Source: Manduca sexta (lineage: Eukaryota; Arthropoda; Insecta; Lepidoptera; Sphingidae). From it: a DNA stretch of 64,000 nucleotides. The notes below the pieces were generated by a model. The model was not told the origin of the DNA and searched no databases. It saw only the letters and a list, made by a program, of their open reading frames with translations. Made by a program: the position numbers and the translations under genes. Positions 46,775 to 57,900 of the stretch are shown here, piece by piece (positions within the stretch are counted from its first letter, which is position 1; the number at the start of each line of letters is the position of its first letter). Where the stretch lies: the NCBI RefSeq assembly GCF_014839805.1, contig NC_051128.1:12042466-12106465 (forward strand). The letters run 5' to 3'.

Positions 46775-46957
46775 CAGGGCCCTTATTCTGTATGATAGTG
46801 TAAACGCGTAACGCGGCCGTGTCATGTTATCTTCGAGAAATGTGTGTGGAATGGTATTCTGTAAGCCAAATTTCTATAGTCCTAAACATGATGCGTTGTG
46901 TTACGTGCTTGTTACACACTGTCAAAATAACGTGCGGGATAGAGAATAAGGCCCCTG
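46775..46957 (-). mobile_element. PIF/Harbinger-like MITE, intact copy
   Basis: The 183-bp element runs from CAGGGCCCTTATTCTGTATG to GGGATAGAGAATAAGGCCCC plus TG. It is uninterrupted at AGTCCTAAACATG, which serves as the empty site for the nested insertion at 4790. The left flank is CAG and the right CTG. Confidence 0.78.
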
Positions 46958-47939
46958 TATTGAATTACAAACATATCGTGAGACGATATGGCGGTCAATG
47001 TTATCCTCTATCACATTCACGAGGACAGCGTTCAGTCTGATATAGAAAAATAGTTATCAGTATTATGTGACGTATTAGGGTTTAACTTAGCAAACTAATG
47101 TCGTCATTGAAAGGTTTATTTAATACTAATAAACTTGGTTACAGTATTAGATGTTTCGCATCTATTGTTTTCAGTAAACAAAATGTACGATTTTAATGCC
47201 TTTCGATCCAAGAATTTGGTCATAAGGAAAGTCTGCGTCCAGGAAAACTTCTGAATAAATAATTCCTGTTTGCAAATTTACATAATACTTTCACACCTTT
47301 CTTTTGTACGATCGATAATGTGGTTAGTGTCTTCCACACTTACAGGCTTCTGCTAAAATTATTTTAAAACAAATACTTCGAATAACAACGTAATATAACT
47401 TCCCCTTAATAAAATACATCTTGTGCATAGCAAAACAGAGAAATCTGAATCAAATCGAGAGAAATTCAAACAGAATACTCGATTACAGACTGATTATGTT
47501 CGAAAACCAGTCGGTTACGGAACACATAGCTCGCAGATGCGTTCCGCGCTTTCGGTAAAAGTTGCCAAATTCGTAAGAGTTACGTGTTATAATATTTCTT
47601 AATGACAACACATGACGAAACTCAACAGCCAGCGCAAAGTGTACAGCACGATTAATTATTAACGCCAGTAGTGGCCAGTAGCCACACTTCCGCATAGTCG
47701 ACGTATTTTTAGGCCGTATAAAAAATTACTGATTGGTTACTGGACTATCGACGTTATTTTTTATAGTTAAACTTACCATTTTAAAAATAGAAGGACAACT
47801 CCTTAAATCGAAACTCCCCATCCTGTGGGTACACAAAGAATTTATTTAGTGTCCAGTTTATTCCTAAACACAACTGTTTCTATTCACATCATTCACACCA
47901 CACGCAGAACGTATCCAATGCACAATTAAAAATAAAATA
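46958..47939. other. No gene seen
   Basis: The minus-strand frame at 47483-47695 is GC-richer than background but has no motif I recognise. A B-box-like GGTTCGATTCC at about 46683 lies in a loosely tRNA-like context (GTTATCGCGTTAACCAATTT upstream), too weak to call. Confidence 0.4.
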
Positions 47940-48080
47940 AAAATGACACAACTTGAATACGCGCGTTACAAAATTCAAAATGGCTTTCGCGTTCGAAATT
48001 CAAATCTCGTTTCGGCGGGAAGCGTCGACTCGCGCGGGCTGCGCGCCACAGACTGCCAAGATGGCGGACTTTTTTTGACA
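47940..48080 (+). promoter_or_regulatory. CpG-rich patch with YY1-like motif
   Basis: GGCGGGAAGCGTCGACTCGC, GCGGGCTGCGCGCCACAGAC and then AAGATGGCGGAC at 48058-48069. The last is close to the YY1/Pho core (AAGATGGCGGC) often found at starts of transcription. The ATG in the motif opens only a very short frame, and no donor follows closely. Promoter use is an inference. Confidence 0.3.
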
Positions 48081-50984
48081 GTTCACACGAGTCGATTCAC
48101 TTTCTACGACCTTACGTTGTATGCGACTTGTAATTAAGCATAAAGATTTACGTAATACGACGATGTAACCCATGTCAAATTCGTTTTCCGCGAATATTTT
48201 CGCGATTTTAGGAGACCTGTAAATTTTTTTTTTACTTATTTATTGCGCATAAATTGTAATCGGGTAGTTATACATTTGATTTGCATGACCTGCAAGTAGG
48301 AAGATTTGGATACAAATTGCATTTCAGCTGAGCAATTAACTCTTGTTTCGTGTTGAAAAGAGGTCTTGTTTTAAAATGTGTCGTATTGGTAGGCGCGGCG
48401 TGCAGCGGGGCGGTTTGACTGCATTCTACAATATGAACTTTTTGTACGGCCCAGTCACTCACGTATGATCTAGGACACTTTGAAGGCTACTATCCACATG
48501 ATAGAAGGGTGCCGGTGACAGAGTTAGAAAAATAATTAAAACTATGTTGCGACACATTTTTGTACATTTGCTGGGCTAAAAACTATTTGTAAACTTACAT
48601 TCGTTCATAGTGTTAACAGGTTTACAGTTCGTTTCCATTTGTGTGATTTTTTCTATTATAAGACTATTGGAACCTGTTTTTATTATGAAATATGTTGCAG
48701 TCATTACTTTATTAACAATAATTAAACTATGCCATAAATGTTTATAAATGTTCTTAATGGTCTTGATATTAATGGGTTTCAGTAATGGCATTAAAGTCAT
48801 TACTTTACGTCATTGCGTAGATATAAAATTGAAAATCAAAATTCACTATGACGAAGTACGGATGGGCATACAAGAATCCAGTTAAACATAAAATTATCTA
48901 TACAGCTATGTAACTTTGTATATATTTTGAATATTCCTATTTGCAATCAGTATTTTAACTTATAGATTAATTATTTGATTATCAAATACCTATTTTACTT
49001 ATAGAAGGTTTATTGACAGGAGGAACGTGGCGCTAGTTAAAAAAATACTCCACAACCTTTTAATTAAATTATATTACTAAAATGCGAGTAAAATCAAGTT
49101 ATGTCCCGCTACAAATAAATTATTTATTATGAACTTATATTTTTTTTACTTTTCATTATTCTAAAAATAATAAATATCATACATAACTTATACATAACTT
49201 TAACAATGACAACATAATATCTTCAATACAAACCATTTTCACGTACAATTTACTAATCTATAGAAAATTGAGAACCTGTTGAGCAAACAACAAATTTCTC
49301 CGATGATTCTAATTCATTACTTTCATTGCATTGGTATTCCGCTCACGGCCGGAGCACTGGACAAAGAGAATATCTACGTATCTGATTCATCGATAGGAGG
49401 AAAGCCAGGGACAAACTAGGGGGCTTTGTATATTGACTAATTGCCCACAATGTTAAATTGGAGATGTGGGACCAACTACGGGAAATTTTAAATTTGACTT
49501 TAATGAGTAGAGTTTTATCAGATACGAATCGACATTCATATTATTAAGATTTAAAAACAAAACATTTTCTTATAAATAATACTGTCCTGTATTTTCTTTA
49601 TAAATGTAAAAAATCGTGAATATGTAGATTGTAGGTATTAAGAGTGTGTTAAGAACTCTAGATGGGCTTAAGTGAAATTTCAAATGTAGATAGACTACAG
49701 ACTATGTGAGGTATATGACGTATACCAAGCCTTCTGTAATGATCTTACTATCATGAAACAAGGTATAATAACGACAAAGGTTTGATGAAATCTGCAAGTA
49801 TGTGTGGGATGTGCAATTTGTATACGAAAGGCATGACGACATTCATAGTTATGCACGCAACCACCTTCACATACACCGTACGCAATAATGTAGTTTACTA
49901 TTATCCTAATGTTTGTTTAATATTATGCTGTGATTTCCTACTGTTAGGGCAAAAACTATTGGCACGTTTTCTGTTGGAAAGCAAATTGAAGGACGTGTGA
50001 GGGCAACTTGAGTAGGATAAAATATAGATAAATAACTTATAAGGCCAATACCTAGTGAAAAGGTAAATTTACCAGGTTCTATTGTTTAAAAATTAAACGT
50101 CTTTGGGCCCCACACGTACCGAATTGAGCCGTCCCTGCACCACGCAGGGTCGTGCCGCGCTTGACGATGACATGAAAATTCTGAAGGCAATGAACTCTAA
50201 GCTTTGCATTTTTACGCAATTTTCGATTTCACGACTTATTGCTATGTTTTTTACGGGCACATGAGTAAATAAACATTTCGCATTGTTAAAGTTAACATAT
50301 AACTTCATGTGAGTCAGTAGCAGTCTTGGACAAAGATGTTTTTATGTAATTTATACAAATGTCACAATAAATTGTATTGTACGGATAACCTTTATAAAAA
50401 TCGATAAACAAGGACTGTCTAATAAAATTACTAGTAATATCGCGCTTGTATTATCGTAGAGATGAACAGTGCATTAATATGTGACCATAATTCGTAAATA
50501 AATAAATATTGTAATATAGAAACTTATTAAATTAGGTATCTAGGGTAGAAATCGGATACAATAAATGAGAAAAAGCGTTTTTTTAAGAATCGAAATACTC
50601 AGGACAGCCACGTCTCGCTCACGAACTATTGTCGGAATTAATTAAAATTCTATACGAGTTCCACAGGCCGGACACCGGAACATCAAAGCGAGCGGACGAA
50701 CGCATTCATCAGTGTCATTACTTCCACAAAATCGATATGAGATTTCATAGAAAAATAAATATTCGAATAATTAATTATGTTAGCGCTTTGGTGTAGAGAC
50801 ACCATATAATTCGTTTCTTCAAATTGTATTGTACTGTGCCTAGACCTGCTTATATTATTATGCTTGATCTTTTGTTTTCCTAATACAAAAATTTTGAAAC
50901 TGGAGCCGCTTTTCAGCATTGAAACGATCGGTAGTTCGCAGCTTGGAAAGTTTTGCTACTAATAAGTTGCGGTCAATCAAAACG
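48081..50984. other. No gene seen
   Basis: AT-rich apart from short GC-richer spots at 48390-48420 (GGCGCGGCGTGCAGCGGGGC) and 50100-50165 (CCGTCCCTGCACCACGCAGG). No frame with splice signals or motif is found. Confidence 0.4.
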
Positions 50985-51090
50985 CTTCTCCGCCATCACA
51001 TCATAAGACGGATTAGCTAAGCACGGCGATAAGTGGGTACACTAGGTGCGCCCGTACCAACTCTTTCTTGGATCACGGCGTTATGTATGT
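50985..51090 (+). mobile_element. SINE-A 3' fragment
   Basis: CCGCCATCACATCATAAGAC, GGCGATAAGTGGGTACACTA, GGTGCGCCCGTACCAACTC and CACGGCGTTATGTATGT follow the last 100 bp of SINE-A at low identity. Confidence 0.55.
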
Positions 51091-51639
51091 CTGTTAAGCA
51101 ATGTCTTTTCCCACTTATTATGATAACTTGTTAACTAAAATTTATAATTTAAGTAGTAGCTTTTAATGAATTCCAAAACATGCCATGTCTAAACTACTTA
51201 ATTTTTTGTTCAATGCGATTATTTTATATTTTTCTTTCCTTTTTTTCTTAAATACTTAATGCATGCTGTGTCTCATTAGATGTAAGATGCACATTATTTC
51301 ATACCATATTTTGTTTTATGTTAAGCGGTAATTGATTTATTTGTTATCTTTTTTGGAGAACTTATAATAAATAAATAAAATTATAACAAAGTCTAAAAAT
51401 AGTAGCTTGATCAAGTTTTATAATTCGAAAACAACAATAAATAGTCACGGTAAAATATGCAAGGGATTAAGCAACATTTTCTCATTTTCTACGTGCCAGG
51501 ACTAAATGCAAACAATCTAGTCATTTCCTGGTATTTCAACTGGCATTCATAACGAGTATGTAGGACATTATTTAAATCATATCGATCTCGGAAAATGATG
51601 CCGTTTCACATTCCATTGCATTGTAGAGACTAGAGATCT
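51091..51639. other. No gene seen
   Basis: AT-rich, upstream of the HPS4 promoter candidate. Nothing recognised. Confidence 0.45.
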
Positions 51640-51939
51640 TACAAAAATAACACTATACGCCATCTAGTGCCAGTCCTTTGAACTAAAACAAAAGTTACCT
51701 CATCAAAAATAAGTTTGGTTTAATTCAATTATTATTCCTACTGGCAACACTGTGAAAATACAAGTGTCAACCCAGCGATTGCGAGAGACGGACGATCGCA
51801 ATAAATTTTATTGTAAAATCATGAAAATAAATGATACGCTGTGATTTTTTTATATTGTACAATATTGCTTATTATACAAACGGAACAAATGGTGTGAGAA
51901 TCGTTTAACGTTAGTGAAGCGACGCAGTATACATCCAAA
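51640..51939 (+). promoter_or_regulatory. Candidate HPS4 promoter and 5' UTR
   Basis: This 300 bp lies directly upstream of the HPS4 start codon. I see no TATA box at a convincing distance, and the transcription start is unknown. The stretch around 51745-51805 (TGGCAACACTG, then a GC-richer GCGATTGCGAGAGACGGACG) is the most promoter-like part. If transcription starts there, the leader contains two tiny upstream frames: ATG at 51821 ending in TGA at 51844, and an ATG GTG TGA near 51890. Confidence 0.35.
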
Positions 51940-51947
51940 ATGGCAAA
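51940..51947 (+). CDS. HPS4: HPS4 coding exon 1 (8 coding bases, start codon)
   Basis: ATG at 51940-51942 lies in CAAAATGG, a good insect start context. It is followed by GCA, then AA and the donor GTAAGT at 51948. The two leftover bases join the G at 52788 to make AAG (Lys), giving M-A-K-E-M-M in frame with exon 2. The strong donor, the in-frame codon completion and the start context agree. However, exon 2 has its own ATG at 52792, so the protein could also start there. Confidence 0.75.
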
Positions 51948-54900
51948 GTAAGTTCAAGATTTCTCTATCTAGCGTGAAAGAGTATTATTTTACTGTAATC
52001 TAAGACGACAAACGTCGCCTACTCACTGCTTTGGTTGGTTAAACATACACGCATTAATCTATCACTATTAAACGGTTTGAGTTACAATGTTAATAGTAGT
52101 ATTTCTCTCACGAGAAGATTAAATTCGCAATGCGATATCGTATTTTTATGTTTCGTCTGCTCAACAAACTGTTACAGATGTTTACATTAAAAATAATCAG
52201 GACTTCTGTAAAATATTTGTATTGTTTTAAATAAACACACGTTTTGTTCTTATTTTTACTGCATTCGTATTTTTATTATAATGCTACGCATTAATGTGCA
52301 GGATTCGGTATAGTATTAATTAAAGATAAATATTATATCATTATAAAATATAGATAAGATATTTCTCTTATAATAATTTAGAAGTCTTCCTAATATTGCA
52401 ACATAATTTACAATGAACTTCAATACCATGTACAGTACAAATTTATGTAATAAATTCTTTTGTTTCTCCTCACTGTTTACAGAAACTTTTAAAAATGTAT
52501 AAAAACATATTTAACATTTCTCATGTTTCCTTTTCTGTTAAATTAGTTTTATGATACAATGAGGCTGACATAATCTTGTAGATTAAAAGTCTATGCTTAT
52601 TCATTAAATAAAGATTTCTCATAATAAATTAATATTTCTTATATGAAAAATCTTAAAACCTCTTACATCATTGATGAAATTAATAGTCTCTCTTGTAAAA
52701 TATTAAAATATTATGAGACTAAAAATTTTTAAATATTTAGATTAGCACTTTATGTATATAAAGGAATTATATTTATTTGTCCTCCAGGGAGATGATGATA
52801 GTGTTTGTGTACGACACACAATGCTGCACGTCTGAAGAAGATGACCCAATAGATGCTGTCCTGTACTTTCATCCAGGCTGGGTGTCTGACACTCAGAGAC
52901 ATGCTCTCGCTGGACAGGTGAGTGGAAATGCTCAGAGTTTTATTATAAAGTTGATTGTCTTTTGCAATTTCCTGAGCAAAAAATAAAAATATTGGGCTTG
53001 TGCTAAAATATGGAATTAGTTTCTTGTCGAAATTGTACTGGCAAAGTTAACTTTAAAATGAAAATTAAAAGTGATGTATGTATAGATTTTTTTTTATTTG
53101 CTGGTCAGGTTATGATATAAAAGTAACATAGGTCCTGTATAATTAATATAAATCATTTCTGAAATTATACTGGCCAAGTTAACTTTAAAATGAAAAATAA
53201 AAGTGATGCTTGTAAATTTATTTTTAAGTTTGCTGGTCAGGTTTATCTAAAAGTAACATAGGTCTTTGTAATTAATATAAATCATTTGAAGAAAACAATA
53301 TTTTTCATGGAGTTCCAATGTTGATAGCTGATATCTGTAATTTCGTCAGTTTGACTATTGGAAACAAAGGTGATTAGTAATTACAAGCTTATATATTTCA
53401 AAAATTTACAATTTGGATACAGTATTGTGGCACTTTTATGACTTAAAAATCTGGCCCCTGAACATTTGGATAATATTTTTTTTAATACAGCATTCCCTCA
53501 AAGTTTGGCATCTTGGGATTTAACTTATTCTTTTTTTTATTTAAGGCTTGATTTAAAACATCACCAGACTAACAGATCTGCAATTTCATACAAAAATATT
53601 TTACAATATACATGCATAGAAAATAGGTACATGATATCAATTTTAATGACTATTTAGATTTGTATAATTTTCATTATACAAAAATTATTAATAAAATATT
53701 TTCACAATGCCATTGGCTGGGAAATGGGATGTACATTTCGAGATGATTTCTTGAAACATTTTACTTACATACATACATACATAGTATCACGCCTTTATCC
53801 CATAGGGGTAGGCAGAGACTATAGATTGCCACTTTGCACGGTCCTGGCATACTTCTCGCGCTTCCTCAACCTTCATTAATCCTTTCATGCATTCCCTCCG
53901 GTTCCGGGTACTTTTGACCTGGCCTTTACTGAGAATGTCAGATATCTGACATTCGAAGGTTCGGTGCGATCGACCCCTACCGGCTCTTCCATCCACATTC
54001 GCCATTCGCCAAACATTTTACTTGCTTTACCAATAACTTATAAAAACAAGCACGCAAAAATACTTTAAAATCATGGTATCAAAATAAATAGCATTTCCCA
54101 GTAATCATTTACTGTTGTTGACCACCAACCGCACGCGACAATTCGCCCCTTTTTATATTAATCGGCGCACGAACGTCGCAAAATCAAAAAAAAAAACTTG
54201 GTGCAACGACCAGGAAATCAACTGTTTCAGTTTCGTCAACATTTGGCTGTCATGCCCCTCTGCACTATAATAAAAGTTACGCAATGTTTTTGACACCTGT
54301 CTGCATATTTTATGAAAAGAATGGAAAGGAAAATAAAAACGTTTTTATTGTCACGAACCGCGTGAAAAATTCAGCCGCGATTCGTAAATATGATGACAAA
54401 AAACATAAATAAGGAACTCTTAAATTTTTTCTGACTGGAATTGAGAACTTTTTAAACCTTATACACGGGCCCAAAAAAACGTATTACCTTTTTTATCTAT
54501 GAATCGTTTGGCATAAAAATCTTCGAATAGTGTTAAATATACGTATAAAAAAAAACAATTAAACGTAGACTTATAAGACAAGTTTAAATCCACGCAGAAA
54601 CAATGAATTAGATATCATATACCTAAGTTGCTCTTATTGAAAAAAGTTATTCTAATCCTTTACTTAGACTTACCTACCAGCAACATTTCAAAACCCCCGC
54701 GAATTCTAGATAATTTGTTAAGGAAAATTACCTCACAAGCAGAAGTTAAATTATACGGCAGTTCACAGTCATAAATTATGTTAAACCCGAATTCTAAGCC
54801 GGTTTAAATTTGTTGAAGGCTTTGACCAGTAAATGATTGTTATTTTAATAGGTCTGTACACACATTTTAGAATATGTTAGAGTCATGGCAAAGGTTTTTT

Positions 54901-57900
54901 AATGTACGGCCGGTGTATTCAGACGCTCCGTTTTAGTGTTATACATTTTTGATTGCATCGATTCCAATGAAAGAGACCGCACAAATAGCTATTGCAACTC
55001 TTTTTTATATACGAATGCAAAGCAGACGCGTTTTCGCATCGCTACGTTTTGGCAAATTGTTATTGGAGAAAGAGACGATGATGCGCGTCTATGGGATGTG
55101 TAAACGATTCTAGACACTAGTGGTAAAGGGTGAAATCTTCTAAAGGGGAACCCGACACAACATAAGTAGGTACTAATAAATGCGGTCTGGTCATTGTAAT
55201 GATAATTAATTACGAAACGGAAGCCGGCAGGTATCGGGTTATATCATCGATATATATGTACTACGTACTAGATTTGGCGTTCCGAACATTAACTGTATTT
55301 AACTGAATTGAACTGCAACCATTCAAACCGACTTTAGTATGGTGAATATTGACAGCTTGTGGTTGTTTGGAGTAGCAGTCATGATATAAGAATTCCAGTC
55401 TAAGTGTAAACCTGGATTTGAATAAAAAATATTAGTCAAATAAGTAAAATTATTTGTTGTTCAAGTGCATAAATAGGTTATAACAGTGAGGTTTTGCCAT
55501 TTTAGTTCAGATTTTGAACAAATAGTTTAAATGGACGTTCGTATCTATAGAACATACTTATATGGACTATTCGCCACTGGTAGAGATGCAAACGTTGGGT
55601 TAATATTGTGATGTGTACGCGTATACAAGCTCCCGTCGGCTTCGCGTTTACTGCGCGTCTTGGCAACAATGAACTTGGAACAGAAGGTCTACTACGAAAA
55701 ACGAAATCCGTAGTATCGGATGACGGATCGCACGTTTTGTTACTACGAAGTGTTACGGATCCGATCCGTTCATCGCAATATTTCAGACATGGAATTTGTA
55801 AGAACTTATAGGGTATCGCCATCCCTTTTTAAATCCATCTGCGAGGATAAAGTTCTGCTGTCCCTCTCCAAAACAGAAATACGGGTAATTGATCCTACCA
55901 CTAACTTAAGCTACAGAACGGTGACAGATCTGAAGTAATTTGGTAGCAAATTTAAATCCGAAGTTCGTGGTTTTTTTGTTTCGACGTTCGTTTTTTGAAA
56001 TAGACCCTCTGATGTGTGTCGTAAAGTTAAAAATGCGTATTCTTAGACCCTTATAATAAATAGTTGCATAATAAGAGGTACGAGTGAGCAAATTAGGCAA
56101 GTATAATGTCCGCTTAACGATGTAATCTCATTAGTATATGAATTAAGTTGCGTGTAATTTAATGTGTTGCGTAATGTGACGACCTTCCATCGGATACTAA
56201 AGGTCGGTATGTAGTAGAATATAACCGCAAATAGAACGCGCTGTAGATGTGACACACTTTGTTTAGAATCTGGTCTATATGTATTCACAAAACATTTACA
56301 AGAAAAAAATATGAGAACACCTTAAACAAAACTTTAACTAATCCCTAGATCAGTATTAAGTACAAATTTATAAAAGGATCTATATCATAGTTATGTTTGC
56401 TTTGTAATTATTAGTTGGTAGATTATAGTTCTAATTTGTCTTTTTTTGTAAAATATCAACATTGCGTACTAAATTGTGAGTGTTGTGTACTACTATATTT
56501 GGTACACACATCAGAATGTGACTTTACTATTTTTATGTTATAAACAAGAAATGTATGTACTGTTAGAGAACCATATTTAAATAAATATTATATTTACTGG
56601 TGGTAGGTCTCTCGTATGTGAGAGTCCGCCTGGGTAGATACCACCGCAAAGTCTATTTATGCCGCCAAGCAGCAGTGTGTAGTCTCTGTTGTGTTACGGT
56701 TTGAAGGACATTGTAGCAATTGTAACTTCTGGACATAATGAGACTTATTATCTCATGTCTTAGGGTGGCGAGCGCAGTTAAATACTAAACAATGCTTGGT
56801 AATTTAAAATGGTGTTTCTAGTATTTATGGGCAGTCGTATCTCTTACCATCAGGCGAACGGCAAGATCGTCTCATCACTCAAAGCAATAAAAAAAATAGT
56901 TCAGTGGCGTATATGGGCTGTGGACTGGGAGACCCTGGGCTCGTTTTTCAGAACAACACTAGAGTATTCCTTACACTACTTGCCCGGAATCAATAGGACG
57001 ATATGCCCTTTTTTATTGAAGAAATATTCTTCATAACCGCTTCAACATCCCTAGAGAACAGCCCTAGAAATCACCCACAATATATACACTTACTTATTTA
57101 TGCTAAAATAGATGTATAACCATTTCGGTCACGTATTAATAAACCTTGAAAAAAACGACGCCAAACCCCCGATATCTATTTACGTACATTACAATCGATA
57201 TTCAGTGTCCAGTCACATGACCAGGCCGTCACCAACCGCCAAATTATCTACACGAAAACACATTAGAAAGTGTATAGTGTAATTATCATAATTTGACAGA
57301 GGAATGCGGTCCGACTTCGTAAGTAACTACATGGATTTTCTTGTAGATTCATAATATAGCATCTAGATGAATTACTATGGCAAATCCATTTCTATGACAA
57401 TTTATTTTCTATGATTAATTATCTCCACGACTTCGACTAAATAGTATTTCCTTTCTGACAAATATTTAAAAACAATATCCTTTGCTAATGCTAACTTCAT
57501 ACCGAATTTTATCAAAATGACCACAGTGGTTTAGTCGTGAAAGGCATAATGAATACTCCTACAGATTTTGAAAAAACACAATGTTAAGAGATATTATATA
57601 TGAGATAAATAAATCTATTCGGCAAGAATTAAGATACCTACATTTGACGCTCAACATGTTTGGTACAAAGGCCCGCTTTCCTACAAAGTAATAATTTAAA
57701 GCAATATCCATAAATAAGATGATGAGGTCGAATCCCAAATTAACTAATATGGACACATTATTGCGTAACATATTAAATTTTTATGTAAAAATGGAATATC
57801 CGGTCAATTGTACATTCTTGTATTTGAATAATTCCAATATTAGTATAAGTCTTCAGTTTATAGTCTTTTACGATCGTAGTCGTCCCCTATTTTTAATGAG

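Noticed and set aside
47483..47695. 70-codon minus-strand frame in GC-richer DNA
   Set aside because: Composition alone explains the lack of stops. No motif or neighbouring exon was found.
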